Below, one piece after another: positions 1-8,037 of a DNA stretch of 64,000 nt (position 1 is its first letter; the number at the start of each line of letters is the position of its first letter). A program made the translations under genes and the position numbers. The notes beneath the pieces are model-generated. The model did not search any database. It was not told where the DNA came from and saw nothing but the letters and a program-made list of their open reading frames with translations. The DNA is from Lysobacter firmicutimachus. Lineage in GTDB: Bacteria; Pseudomonadota; Gammaproteobacteria; Xanthomonadales; Xanthomonadaceae. The stretch covers positions 2,294,001-2,358,000 of the forward strand of contig NZ_JBANDL010000002.1 of assembly GCF_037027445.1 (NCBI RefSeq). The letters run 5' to 3'.

Positions 1-921
1 GCCCTGCGCAAATCCGAGGCCGAGCGCCGCCGCGGCCAGACGCCGGATCTGCACGCGCCGTTGCCGCCGCTGCCGCCGCCGCTGCGGCGTTCGGCGGCGC
101 CCTGGTTGTGGGGCGCCGGCGCGGCGGTCCTCGCCGCCGCGGTGGGGGTGTGGATGCTGCGCCCTGAATCCTTACCGCAGGGCCCGGCGGGCCCGGTTGC
201 CGCCACGGCGGCCGATGCGGCCGCGCTGCCGAACGCTGCCGCGAACGTTGCGGAGCGGCGCGAACCGGTCGCTGCGACCGCAGCTCCTGCGCCTGGCGTT
301 TCTGGGCCGGATGTCTCCGCCGTCGCAGGAGAACGCACGAGTGCTCCTTCGGTCACCGCCGGCGAGCGCGGTGGTGCGCCGGCTGCCGCGCTTTCGCCTC
401 CGACCGGGACCGCGGCGAAGGCGACGACCGCGGAGCGGGTATCTGCGCCACCGACCGCCGCGGCCTCGTCGGCGGCCACGGCAGCCATCGGCACGAACGC
501 GTCGGCGCCCGCGCCCGCCGCGCCGGTTGCCGCGGTTTCGTCGAACCTCGCTTCTGCTTCCAGCTCCGCCTCGCGCCCGCCATCCGCCGCGCCCGCGCAG
601 ACCGCCGCCGCGGCGGCCGCGCTCGAACCGATGGCGGCACCCGAGCCCGTGCCGGTTCTGCCGCCGTCCGCCGCCAAGCCGGCAGGCGAGGGCGGGGCGA
701 TGCGCCTGGCCGATCTTTCGCCGGAGGCGCGCAAGCAATTGCCGCCGCTCAAGCTCAGCATGCATATGTGGAACGACGAGCCGGCGCGGCGTTTCGTGAT
801 CGTCGACGGTCAGCGGCTGGCCGAAGGCGACCGCATCGGCGAAGCGGTGCTGGTCGCGATTCGCCCCGATGGCGCGGTGCTGGATTGGAACGGCCGCCGC
901 TTGCAGTTGTCGCTGCGCTGA
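1..921 (+). CDS. gspB: Type II secretion assembly factor GspB, N-terminus cut by window edge
   Basis: The frame is open from base 1 and begins ALRKSEAERRRGQTPDLHAP, which resembles the start of GspB/ExeB proteins, so only a few residues should be missing upstream. A single membrane segment follows (about residues 33-53, WLWGAGAAVLAAAVGVWML). Next comes a linker of about 160 residues made almost only of Ala, Pro, Ser and Thr. A C-terminal GspB domain of about 75 residues closes the protein, containing LSMHMWNDEPARRFVIVDG. In the family GspB helps the secretin or GspA assemble across the periplasm; here that role is inferred from the C-terminal domain and the N-terminal motif. It would be an inner-membrane protein facing the periplasm. 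Its operon partner, usually gspA, would lie left of the window. Confidence 0.8.
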   Translation, partial: ALRKSEAERRRGQTPDLHAPLPPLPPPLRRSAAPWLWGAGAAVLAAAVGVWMLRPESLPQGPAGPVAATAADAAALPNAAANVAERREPVAATAAPAPGVSGPDVSAVAGERTSAPSVTAGERGGAPAAALSPPTGTAAKATTAERVSAPPTAAASSAATAAIGTNASAPAPAAPVAAVSSNLASASSSASRPPSAAPAQTAAAAAALEPMAAPEPVPVLPPSAAKPAGEGGAMRLADLSPEARKQLPPLKLSMHMWNDEPARRFVIVDGQRLAEGDRIGEAVLVAIRPDGAVLDWNGRRLQLSLR

Positions 922-938
922 AGCGCGCTCGCTGTTTG

Positions 939-1090
939 TCGGAGCGGCGTGAGCCGCGACAGCCGGAGCGGTGACACACCGCGCCAGGATCCGAAGCCCT
1001 GTCGCGACCGAGTCGAAGCCCAATGATCAGGGGGGCGGCGTCTCCGCTTGCGCCCATCGCTCCGCTTGTCGCGGCTTACGCCGCTCCTGC
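939..1090. repeat. Inverted pair of GTAG-type REP hairpins
   Basis: The spacer between gspB and the convergent TraB-family gene holds GGAGCGGCGTGAGCCGCGAC at about 941-960 and its reverse complement at about 1069-1088. Each arm folds into a short GC hairpin, and the pair can form a larger stem. The same element recurs at 38660 and in the array at 48865-49760. It resembles the REP elements of Xanthomonadaceae and pseudomonads. It sits between convergent genes, where such elements often collect. Confidence 0.7.
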
Positions 1091-1111
1091 AAGCGCGGCG
1101 TCGCGTGCGCT

Positions 1112-2323
1112 TCAACCGACCAGCTTGGCCGCGATGCGGAAACCGGCCAGCCACACGCCGGCCATCGAACCCAGGTTGGTCAGCAGGAAATTCAGCACCA
1201 CCCGCGCGACCCGGTTGCGGTACCAGCCGCCCACCGTTTGCGCGTCGTCGCGCAGGGCGAGGAAATCGCCGTAGGCCGGCTTGCGCCGATGCACTTCGAC
1301 CAGCGCGCTCAACGCGCCGGTCGGCACGCCGGGGCGGAACGGCTTCAACGGCGCGACGATCGCCGCGGTGATCACGCTCAGCGGATGGCCGCCGGCGATC
1401 GCGCAGCCCAGCGCGGCCAGGCCGCCGGTGAACAGCACCCACTGCAACAGCAGCTCGGTGCCCATCTGCGCGCCGCCTTTCCAATAACCCCAGGCGATGC
1501 CGGCCAGGATCAGGGTGGTGATTGCGATCATCACCCACGGCACCTTGCTCTTGGTCTTGACCTGCTCGAGCGCGATGCGCTGCGCGACCGGGTCGCCCTG
1601 GTCCTCGCGCAGATGCTTGGCCAGGCCTTGCAGATGCCCTGCGCCGACCACCGCCAGCACCTCGCGCGACTCGCCCGCGGTCTCGCGCAGGCGCGCGGCC
1701 ATGTAGCGGTCGCGCTCGGCGATCACGGTGTCGTACAGCTCCGGGCTTTCCTTGGCGAACTCGCCGAAGCTGGACTCGAGCATGTCGCCCTGCTTGAGCT
1801 TTTCGATTTCGTCCTCGCCGACCTCGTCGGCGGCGAACAGGCTGGTGACCAGGCCGACGCCGAGCTTGCCGCGGCCGAAGAAGCCCAGCCGCTGCGAGGC
1901 GCGCTTGAAGGTCAGGCCGACCTCGCGGTCGATCAGATGCACCGGCAGCTCGCGCTGGCGCGCTTCCAGCACCGCGCGCTTGAGTTCGGCGCCGGGTTCG
2001 ATGCCGAGCTGTTCGGCGAGCCGGCGCTGGTAGGCGGCCAGGGCCAGGTTGGCGGCGAACAAAGCGGTCTTGCCGGAGCGGATCACCTGGATCAGGTCCA
2101 GCCGCGCCAATGCGTCCGGGTCGGTCAGCGCCTGCAGGCGCTGCGGATCGAGTTCGACCGCGACCGCATCGTAGCGGCCGGTGCCGACCGCATCGCGCAC
2201 GGCATCGACGCTGGCCTGGGACACGTGGGCGGTGCCGAGCAGGGTATAGCGCACGCCGTCGCGTTCGACGATGGCGTGCGGTTGGCCCTGCAGGCCGTCG
2301 GATACGAGATGCGGTTCGTTCAT
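1112..2323 (-). CDS. TraB/PrgY-family membrane protein
   Basis: A 403-residue protein with the conserved TraB-domain landmarks GTAHVS (about 31-36), a VELD motif (about 56-59), and GAGH near residue 228. The C-terminal third carries membrane segments (VMIAITTLILAGIAWGYW, then LLLQWVLFTGGLAALGCAIAG and a last one near the end). The TraB domain is related to GumN and Tiki proteins, whose conserved residues suggest a metalloprotease-like fold. The exact reaction in bacteria is unknown, and PrgY in Enterococcus limits pheromone activity. The start is the ATG before NEPHLVSDG; no better downstream start exists. It stands alone between a REP pair and a heptad-repeat block. Confidence 0.8.
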   Translation of the reverse strand: MNEPHLVSDGLQGQPHAIVERDGVRYTLLGTAHVSQASVDAVRDAVGTGRYDAVAVELDPQRLQALTDPDALARLDLIQVIRSGKTALFAANLALAAYQRRLAEQLGIEPGAELKRAVLEARQRELPVHLIDREVGLTFKRASQRLGFFGRGKLGVGLVTSLFAADEVGEDEIEKLKQGDMLESSFGEFAKESPELYDTVIAERDRYMAARLRETAGESREVLAVVGAGHLQGLAKHLREDQGDPVAQRIALEQVKTKSKVPWVMIAITTLILAGIAWGYWKGGAQMGTELLLQWVLFTGGLAALGCAIAGGHPLSVITAAIVAPLKPFRPGVPTGALSALVEVHRRKPAYGDFLALRDDAQTVGGWYRNRVARVVLNFLLTNLGSMAGVWLAGFRIAAKLVG

Positions 2324-2433
2324 GCGGATCGGAAAGGCTCGCGGCAGCTGTGCCGGAGCACAGAAAGGCCCGCAGCATAGAGGTTGCGGCCGGGTGCCGG
2401 CAAACCCGTGGCGGACGGTTGCCTGCCTGTCGC

Positions 2434-2556
2434 GGGATTCGGGATTGGGGATTGGGGATTCGTCGAAGCGGCGTCCTCTGTCTCCCGCTCGACTCGCTGT
2501 TCAGCCCGAGCGATCCCCAAATCCCGAATCCCCAATCCCCAATCCCCAATCCCCGC
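2434..2556. repeat. GGATTSG heptad repeats in inverted arrangement
   Basis: Four head-to-tail copies of a 7-bp unit (GGATTCG/GGATTGG) lie at 2435-2462. About five inverted copies lie at 2512-2556, separated by about 50 bp. The two arms can pair into a long stem. The G-rich strand has runs of three or four G every 6-7 bases. The same family occurs at 21442, 30351, 38619, 40126, 41791 and 58262. Confidence 0.85.
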
Positions 2557-2559
2557 CCC

Positions 2560-3486
2560 TCAGGCCAACCCATACGGCAAGTTGCCGCTGGACACGACGG
2601 TCTCGCCGACCGGTTCGCCGCGCAGGAAGCGCAGGCTGGCGGCGATCACCCCGCCGTCGTCGGCGATGCGGTTGTGGCCCAGGCCCTGGGTGCTGAGCAG
2701 GCGCGCGCCCGGCCAGTAGCGCGCATAGCGCTCGCCTTCCGACCAGGGCACTTCGCGGTCGTCCAGATCGTGCACGATCAGCGCCGGGCGGGCGATGTTG
2801 GGCGCGTTGCGGTGCGCTTGCTGCGAGTCGAAGCTCAGGCCGACGCGGGTTTCGAAGTAGCCGATCATGCGCCGGCGCAGCGCTTCGCCGACCCACAGGA
2901 AACGGGCGAAGCGGCTCACCGCGGCGACCGGATCGGCGGCCGGCGCGATCAATACCGCGCGTTCGGCCTGCAGGCCGCGCGCCAGCGCGAGCAAGGTCGC
3001 CGCGCCGCCGAGCGAATGGCCGATCACCGCCGCCGCCGGTCCGTAGTGGTCGCCGACTGCGTACAGATGGCGGGTGAAGTCGGGCAGGGTGGCCAGCCGG
3101 CCGGGGCTGCGCCCGTGCGCGGGCTGGTCGAACGCGACCAGGGCGTAACCGGCCTCGCGCAGCGCGGGCAGCCACCGGGCGACGCGGGTGCCGTGGCTGG
3201 ACCAGCCGTGGGCGAACAATACATAAGGTTGGCGGCGCGGATCGCCCCAGACGTAGGCGACGATGGCGTGGCCGTCGACCTCGATGGTCTCTTCGCGAGC
3301 GTCGAAGGTCGGCGCGGCCAGCGCGCGCGTGCGCGAGGACGCGAACGGGGTGCAGAACAGGTCGGCGGCGCGGCGCACGGTCGCATCCGGCGCGAACCAG
3401 GCGCCGAACACGAAGCCCAGGCGCAGGCCGTACAAATGGATTATGTTACGAACGGTCGTACTAATTTTGGCGACGGACGTGCTCAT
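2560..3486 (-). CDS. Alpha/beta hydrolase
   Basis: A 308-residue serine hydrolase. It shows the oxyanion-region motif FAHGWSSHG (about 91-99), the nucleophile elbow GHSLGG (about 154-159), an acid in HDLDDREVP and the catalytic His in GLGHNRI near residue 276. The substrate cannot be told from sequence. The predicted start ATG lies 22 bp after the TetR stop on the same strand, so the two genes probably form a regulated pair. The first 20 codons contain a copy of the candidate TetR operator and a CATAAT box, so the protein may truly start later, for example at the TTG before YGLRLGF. Confidence 0.85.
   Translation of the reverse strand: MSTSVAKISTTVRNIIHLYGLRLGFVFGAWFAPDATVRRAADLFCTPFASSRTRALAAPTFDAREETIEVDGHAIVAYVWGDPRRQPYVLFAHGWSSHGTRVARWLPALREAGYALVAFDQPAHGRSPGRLATLPDFTRHLYAVGDHYGPAAAVIGHSLGGAATLLALARGLQAERAVLIAPAADPVAAVSRFARFLWVGEALRRRMIGYFETRVGLSFDSQQAHRNAPNIARPALIVHDLDDREVPWSEGERYARYWPGARLLSTQGLGHNRIADDGGVIAASLRFLRGEPVGETVVSSGNLPYGLA
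3448..3459. promoter_or_regulatory. Candidate TetR operator inside the 5' end of the hydrolase gene
   Basis: ACGAACGGTCGT is a near-palindrome that, read on the minus strand as ACGACCGTTCGT, matches 11 of 12 bases of the copy upstream of the tetR start (4153-4164). It is surrounded by AT-rich sequence unusual for this genome, including a CATAAT box on the minus strand just downstream. Inference: the TetR protein binds both sites. Confidence 0.45.
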
Positions 3487-3508
3487 GACGGACCTCGCTA
3501 GACAGGAA

Positions 3509-4144
3509 TCAGGCCTTGGGGGAGGCGGCGCAAGCGGGCGTGGCGTAAGAACGGACCAAGCGCTCGAACGCGCGGCGCCCGCGCTCGCGCGCGGAATCGA
3601 AACCGAACAGGCCGGCGTCGTGGTGGACGATCAGCGCCAGGCCGTAGATTTCGAACGCCAGCTGCTCGGTATCGGTGTCGGCGCCGAGTTCGCCGTTGTC
3701 GACCGCCAGTTGCACCGCCTGCGCGAGGGCGGCGCGCCAGCGCTTTTGCTGCTCGACCACCCAATCGCGCAGGGCGCCGGGGCGGTCGTCGTACTCGCTG
3801 ACCGCGCCGAGCAGCACGCAGCCGCCGTCGGTGTGGCGCGACCAGTCGAACCAGGCGTCGACGATCGCGCGCAGACGCACCAGGCCACGCGGCTGCTTGA
3901 GCTGGGACAGCAGCACATAGCCGGTGAACAACTGCGCCGCTTTGTCCAGCACGGCCAACTGCAGGTCTTCGCGCGAACCGAAGTGGGCGAACACGCCGCT
4001 CTTGGACATGCCGACGGCGGCGGCCAGCGGCCCGATCGACAAGCCTTCCAGGCCGGCCGAGCAAGCGATGCCGTAGGCCTGTTCCAAGATCGCATCGCGG
4101 GTGGCGGCGCCCTTATTGGTCGCGGTCAGAGTCGACATGGCCAT
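3509..4144 (-). CDS. TetR-family transcriptional regulator
   Basis: A 211-residue regulator. The N-terminal helix-turn-helix region spans about residues 14-60 (AATRDAILEQAYGIACSAG, LAAAVGMSKSGVFAHFGSRE), with the typical FGSRE recognition-helix end. The C-terminal ligand-binding half is variable and contains DGGCVLLGAVSEYDD, common in TetR members controlling neighbouring oxidoreductase or hydrolase genes. It is followed after 22 bp by the alpha/beta hydrolase. A shared 12-bp motif occurs upstream of both genes, which suggests autoregulation and control of the hydrolase. The start may be either of two nearby ATGs (4144 or 4138). Confidence 0.88.
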   Translation of the reverse strand: MAMSTLTATNKGAATRDAILEQAYGIACSAGLEGLSIGPLAAAVGMSKSGVFAHFGSREDLQLAVLDKAAQLFTGYVLLSQLKQPRGLVRLRAIVDAWFDWSRHTDGGCVLLGAVSEYDDRPGALRDWVVEQQKRWRAALAQAVQLAVDNGELGADTDTEQLAFEIYGLALIVHHDAGLFGFDSARERGRRAFERLVRSYATPACAASPKA

Positions 4145-4152
4145 AAAATAGC

Positions 4153-4164
4153 ACGTCCGTTCGT
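4153..4164. promoter_or_regulatory. Candidate TetR operator upstream of tetR
   Basis: ACGTCCGTTCGT lies 9 bp before the tetR start, flanked by A/T-rich arms (TTTTAT on one side, AAAATA on the other). It differs at one base from the inverted copy at 3448-3459. Its position over the start is that of an autorepressor site. Confidence 0.5.
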
Positions 4165-4361
4165 TTTATTTTGACCGCTCGTCGGGCGGTTTCGTTCAGC
4201 TTAGCGGAACCGTTCCGGCGCGCCTGGGCCAAAGGACGGAGACGCCGTCATCGAGAAAGGCACATTGCGCCGGCCGGCCGGGCCTGTCCGTGGCGGCTGG
4301 CGCATATCCGGACGCGCCGCCGCAGGGCGTGCCGGAAACGCGACCGCGTCCCGGCGCGGGT

Positions 4362-4901
4362 TCAGCACAGGCCGGGCACGTCCGGATCGGGCTCGCCCTC
4401 GCGGCCGTCGCCGAGCGGACGCACCATCTGCACCGTATCCAGCCAGCGGCCGTGCTTGCGGCCGATGCCGGGGAACACGCCGGCCAGCCGGAAGCCCAGG
4501 CGCTCGTGCAAGGCCATCGATGCGGCGTTGCTGCCGTCGCCGATCACCGCGACCATCTGCCGGAACCCCAGCGCGGTGCAGTCCTCGATCAGGCGCCGCA
4601 TCAGCGCGCCGCCGACGCCGCGGCCCTGTAGCGCCGGCTCGACGTAGACCGAGTTCTCCACCGTCCAGCGATAGCCGATCCGGTTGCGATAGGCGCTGGC
4701 ATAGGCATAGCCGGCGAACGCGCCGTCGACTTCGGCGACCAGATAGGGATAGCCGGCATCGGCGATCGCGCGCCAGCGCTTATGCATCTCGGCGCGATCG
4801 GGCACGTCGTATTCGTAGGTGGCCACGCCCTCGCGCACTTCGCGCGCGTACAGCGCGGCGATCGCGTCGAGGTCGGCCTCGGCCGCGACGCGCAGCAGCA
4901 T
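4362..4901 (-). CDS. GNAT acetyltransferase, phosphinothricin acetyltransferase-like
   Basis: A 179-residue GNAT protein. It begins LRVAAEADLDAIAALYAREV, has TYEYDVPDRAEMHKRW and YAYASAYRNRIGYRWTVENS, and carries the acetyl-CoA loop VYVEPALQGRGVGGALM (about 86-101). The YRxRxxYRWTVExSVYV stretch is typical of the phosphinothricin/methionine-sulfoximine acetyltransferase branch (Pat/MddA). The likely role is N-acetylation of a toxic glutamate-like amino acid. It lies 41 bp downstream of aguB on the same strand and could be co-transcribed with it. The real start is the ATG before LLRVAAEAD; a longer open frame upstream is only antisense read-through. Confidence 0.85.
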   Translation of the reverse strand: MLLRVAAEADLDAIAALYAREVREGVATYEYDVPDRAEMHKRWRAIADAGYPYLVAEVDGAFAGYAYASAYRNRIGYRWTVENSVYVEPALQGRGVGGALMRRLIEDCTALGFRQMVAVIGDGSNAASMALHERLGFRLAGVFPGIGRKHGRWLDTVQMVRPLGDGREGEPDPDVPGLC

Positions 4902-4942
4902 CGGGCTTGGCGGCTGGCTCGACGGTCGGTTCGGCGCTTGGT

Positions 4943-5830
4943 TCAATCGCGGTACCGCTTGAGCAGGTCGGCGTAGGCGTCGATGCGGCGGTCGCGCAGG
5001 AACGGCCAGATCCGCCGTACGTGCTCGCTGCGGCCCAGGTCGACCTCGGCCAGCAGGATTTCCGGCTCCTGGGTCTTGGCCTCGGCCAGGTACTCGCCCT
5101 GCGGGCCGAGCACGTGGCTGGAGCCCCAGAACTGGATACCGGACGCGCCGAGCGGGGACGGTTCGAAGCCGACCCGATTGACGCTGAGCACCGGCAGGCC
5201 GTTGGCGACCGCGTGGCCGCGATGGCTGAGGATCCAGGCGTTGCGTTGGCGGTCCTTCTCGTCCTGGGCGTCGTCCGGGTCCCAGCCGATCGCGGTCGGG
5301 TACAGCAGCAGCTCGGCGCCGGCCAGCGCCATCAGGCGCGCGCCTTCCGGGTACCACTGGTCCCAGCACACCAGCACGCCGAGGCGGCCGACCGAGGTCT
5401 GGATCGGTTCGAAGCCGATGTCGCCCGGGGTGAAGTAGAACTTCTCGTAGAAGCCCGGGTCGTCGGGGATATGCATCTTGCGGTACTTGCCGGCGATCGA
5501 ACCGTCGGTCTCGTAGACCACCGCAGTGTTGTGGTACAGCCCGGCCGCGCGGCGTTCGAACAGCGAACTGACCAGCACGATACCGTGCTGCTTGGCCAGC
5601 GCGCCCAGGCGCTGCGTGCTGGGGCCGGGAATAGTCTCGGCCAGGTCGAACTCCTGCACCGACTCGTGCTGGCAGAAGTACGGCCCGTTGTGCAGCTCCT
5701 GCAGCAGGACCAGCTTGGCGCCCTGGCGGGCGGCTTCGCCGACCCGCTGCTCGATATTGGCCAGATTGGCTTCGCGCGAGCCGTGGTCGCGGTCCTGGAT
5801 CAGCGCGACGGGGAGGGTGGTCTTTTTCAT
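4943..5830 (-). CDS. aguB: N-carbamoylputrescine amidase
   Basis: A 295-residue nitrilase-superfamily amidase with the full Glu-Lys-Cys triad: E45 in LLQELHNGPYF, K118 in GKYRKMHIPDD, and C155 in GVLVCWDQWYPEGARLM. The sequence fits AguB, which hydrolyses N-carbamoylputrescine to putrescine, CO2 and ammonia in the cytoplasm. The start chosen is the ATG of MKKTTLPVALIQ; 27 further in-frame codons upstream are unlike the family. The agmatine deiminase aguA, supplying its substrate, lies 213 bp upstream on the same strand, so the two complete the arginine-decarboxylation route to putrescine. Confidence 0.93.
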   Translation of the reverse strand: MKKTTLPVALIQDRDHGSREANLANIEQRVGEAARQGAKLVLLQELHNGPYFCQHESVQEFDLAETIPGPSTQRLGALAKQHGIVLVSSLFERRAAGLYHNTAVVYETDGSIAGKYRKMHIPDDPGFYEKFYFTPGDIGFEPIQTSVGRLGVLVCWDQWYPEGARLMALAGAELLLYPTAIGWDPDDAQDEKDRQRNAWILSHRGHAVANGLPVLSVNRVGFEPSPLGASGIQFWGSSHVLGPQGEYLAEAKTQEPEILLAEVDLGRSEHVRRIWPFLRDRRIDAYADLLKRYRD

Positions 5831-6043
5831 CGGGGCACGGGTCCGGCGGTGAGGCGAGACGTCTATTGTAGGAGAGCGCCGTGACCGGCAGGGCGGCGGC
5901 GACACGCGCATCGTCGGAGCGGCCCGGCGCGAGCGGGCGCAGCGAGATCGATGCGGGATGTCCGAGTGCAGACGAGATCGCGCCTGCCTGCGGGATGCGA
6001 ACGCGCGGCCCGGGGACCGCGCGTTGCCAGACGCGACGCGGCG

Positions 6044-7081
6044 TTACGCCGCCACGCCCTGCGGCAACTGCATGGTCACGCAATGCAGGCTGCCGTTCTG
6101 CCAGATCAGCGCGCGGCACGGCACCGGCACGATCTCGCGATCGGGGAAGGCCTGGGCCAGCACCGCCTGCGCCGCGGCGTCGGCGACGTCGCCGTAGGCC
6201 GGCATCAGCACCGCGCCGTTGACGATCAGGAAGTTGGCGTAGCTGGCGGCCAGGCGCCGGCCCTGGTCGAGGATCGGCTGCGGCCACGGCAGCGCGAACA
6301 GCCGGTACGGACGGCCGTCGCGGGTGCGCAACGCGGCCAGCTCGGCGGCCATCGCCTGCAATTCCCGGTAATGCGAATCCGACGGGTCGTCGCAGCCCTG
6401 GTAGACGATGGCGTCTTCGGCGGCGAAACGGGCCAGAGTGTCGATGTGGGCGTCGGTGTCGTCGCCTTCCAGATAGCCGTGGTCCAGCCACAGCACCCGG
6501 TCCTGCCGCAGCCAGCCGGCCAGCCGGGCGCCGAGTTCTTCGCGGCCGAGCTGCGGGTGGCGCTCGTGCAGGCAGCGCCAGGTGGTCAGCAGGGTGCCGG
6601 CGCCGTCGGTCTCGATGCCGCCGCCTTCCAGGGCGAAATCGATGCTTTCGCGCTCGCTGCCGGGCGCGAACACGCCCTGCTCGTGCAGGCGCTCGACCAA
6701 GAGGTCGTCCTGGCTGGCGTCGAACTTGCCGCCCCAGCCGGTGAAGCGGAAGTCGAGCAGGCGGAAGCCGTCGCCCTGCCTGAGGGTGATCGGGCCGGAG
6801 TCGCGCAGCCAGGTGTCGTCGTAGGGCGCATCGATGAAATGCACCCGGCTCATGTCGATCCGCGCCGAGGACAGGCGCGCCCGGGCATAGGCCTGGACGT
6901 CGTCGTCGGCGACGCAGATCAGGGCGGGCTGAAACCGGGTGATGGCCGCGACCAGGGCGATGTAGGTCTCTTCGACCTCGCCCAGGCGGTCGGCCCAGTC
7001 GGTGTCGGCGTTCGGCCACGCGATCAGGACCGCGGACTGGGGTTCCCACTCCGCGGGGAAGCGCAATGCGTTGTTGGTCAT
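6044..7081 (-). CDS. aguA: Agmatine deiminase
   Basis: A 345-residue enzyme of the guanidine-modifying (PPAD-type) family that converts agmatine to N-carbamoylputrescine and ammonia. Visible signatures are FPAEWEPQSAVLIAWP at the start, DDTWLRDSGP (about 88-97), the EGGGIETDG strand, DTDAHIDTLARF with the catalytic His, and the nucleophile C334 in NGSLHCVTMQLPQG. Length and ends match the family. The upstream small secreted-protein gene stops 4 bp before this start, indicating one transcript; aguB follows. Confidence 0.95.
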   Translation of the reverse strand: MTNNALRFPAEWEPQSAVLIAWPNADTDWADRLGEVEETYIALVAAITRFQPALICVADDDVQAYARARLSSARIDMSRVHFIDAPYDDTWLRDSGPITLRQGDGFRLLDFRFTGWGGKFDASQDDLLVERLHEQGVFAPGSERESIDFALEGGGIETDGAGTLLTTWRCLHERHPQLGREELGARLAGWLRQDRVLWLDHGYLEGDDTDAHIDTLARFAAEDAIVYQGCDDPSDSHYRELQAMAAELAALRTRDGRPYRLFALPWPQPILDQGRRLAASYANFLIVNGAVLMPAYGDVADAAAQAVLAQAFPDREIVPVPCRALIWQNGSLHCVTMQLPQGVAA

Positions 7082-7085
7082 AACC

Positions 7086-7415
7086 TCAAAGGATAGGCGG
7101 TTTCGGTCCGATTTCCTCGGCGCCCGCCTTGTTCGCGACCACGTCGATCACCCGGCTCTTCTCGAAGTACACGGTGAAAGCCGGATAGACCCAGCGGTTG
7201 ATCTGCGGCCAGGCCCGCTTCTGGCCGCCGCGGGCGTCCAGGCGCTGGGTCGGCTCGCCGTAGCGGGCCTTGACCTGATCCATGCTCTGGCCGCGTGCCG
7301 GCAGCAGGGCCTTGCCCTCCTGTTGCACGCGCTCGATCAGCAAGGTCTCGGCCGAAGCCGCGCCCGACAGGGCCAGCAGGGCGAGCAGCGGTGCAACGGC
7401 AATGCGCAGTTTCAT
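7086..7415 (-). CDS. Small secreted protein, SmpA/OmlA-like region, unknown function
   Basis: A 109-residue protein with a clear signal peptide (MKLRIAVAPLLALLALSGAASA, cleavage near ASA-ET). The mature part has QSMDQVKARYGEPTQR, followed by a tyrosine/phenylalanine-rich strand pattern (WVYPAFTVYFEKSRVIDVV). The M-x-x-V-x-x-x-x-G-x-P pattern recalls SmpA/OmlA (BamE-like) domains, but there is no lipobox cysteine. I do not know its function. It precedes aguA by only 4 bp and shares its transcript, though nothing ties it to putrescine synthesis. Confidence 0.75.
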   Translation of the reverse strand: MKLRIAVAPLLALLALSGAASAETLLIERVQQEGKALLPARGQSMDQVKARYGEPTQRLDARGGQKRAWPQINRWVYPAFTVYFEKSRVIDVVANKAGAEEIGPKPPIL

Positions 7416-7560
7416 GGCAAATTCACCTCGTCAAAGGACGCGGGATTCTAGGCACAAGGTGACGCGCAGCGGCAGCGTGCGGCCGTCACGCTTTGATGAA
7501 CCGGTGCGGGCCGGGCCGCGGCGAAGGCGAGGGCGGGGCGGGTCCGAGGGGCATAACGAA

Positions 7561-7584
7561 GAAAGCCGCCTTGCGGCGGCTTTC
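7561..7584 (-). terminator. Intrinsic terminator of rpmJ
   Basis: GAAAGCCGCC and GGCGGCTTTC form a perfect 10-bp stem with a 4-base loop, 42 bp past the rpmJ stop. On the minus strand the stem ends in TTTC followed by TTCGTT, a modest U-tract. Confidence 0.75.
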
Positions 7585-7626
7585 GACTTGAACCCGGGCG
7601 GCGGACTTGAAATCCGCCGTCGCGAC

Positions 7627-7752
7627 TCAGCGCTGACGCGCCTTGAAACGGGGGTTCGACTTGCAAATCACGAAGACCTTGCCGCGGCGGCGGACGACCT
7701 TGCAGTCGCGGTGACGGGCCTTCGCCGACTTCAGAGAGGACAGGACCTTCAT
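7627..7752 (-). CDS. rpmJ: 50S ribosomal protein L36, zinc-independent (C-) form
   Basis: A 41-residue protein: [18 protein letters not shown], then [16 protein letters not shown] and the RFKARQR end. It is a component of the large ribosomal subunit. Only two cysteines are present (17 and 30); the CxxC zinc knuckle of the C+ form is absent (HRDC instead), which makes it the YkgO-like form that needs no zinc. In Xanthomonadaceae this form is common as the resident copy, so it need not signal zinc stress. It is monocistronic with its own terminator. Confidence 0.95.
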   Translation of the reverse strand: MKVLSSLKSAKARHRDCKVVRRRGKVFVICKSNPRFKARQR

Positions 7753-8025
7753 GACAGACCTCGGCAAAAAGTGGGTGAAATAAAGCGGGTGGAAAATTAA
7801 GCCCGCGATTCTAGCGGATAAAAACTCGCCCGATCAAGTGCTTGCAGGAAGAAATCTGCGCCTGGCGCCGGCTGCGGCCCGCCGGACCGGGCCGTGCGGC
7901 GGCGGAGAAGGTGGCCCGGGCCGGGTGGGTGCCGCCGCGGCATGTCGGGGCGGGCCGGGCGGCGGTGCGCCGATATCCGGCCGCGGCCGGCGGCGGGGTC
8001 GGCGGAGAAAGCGCTGCGACGGCCG

Positions 8026-8037
8026 CATAATACAGTC
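8026..8037 (+). promoter_or_regulatory. Candidate -10 box of cmk, possible leaderless start
   Basis: CATAAT at 8026-8031 ends 6 bases before the cmk ATG. A start site at normal distance would fall on or next to the A of the ATG. No Shine-Dalgarno sequence lies between. No good -35 box is seen 17 bp upstream, so the call rests on the -10 and spacing alone. The same geometry recurs before moeB. Confidence 0.4.

Noticed and set aside
172..1023. Leftward 283-codon frame over gspB
   Set aside because: Arg/Gly-rich antisense reading of the Ala/Pro linker, with no homology.
7627..7752. L36 gene as a zinc-starvation paralogue
   Set aside because: The form is cysteine-poor, but it stands alone without a Zur-like site or another zinc-stress gene, and this form is the common one in Xanthomonadaceae.
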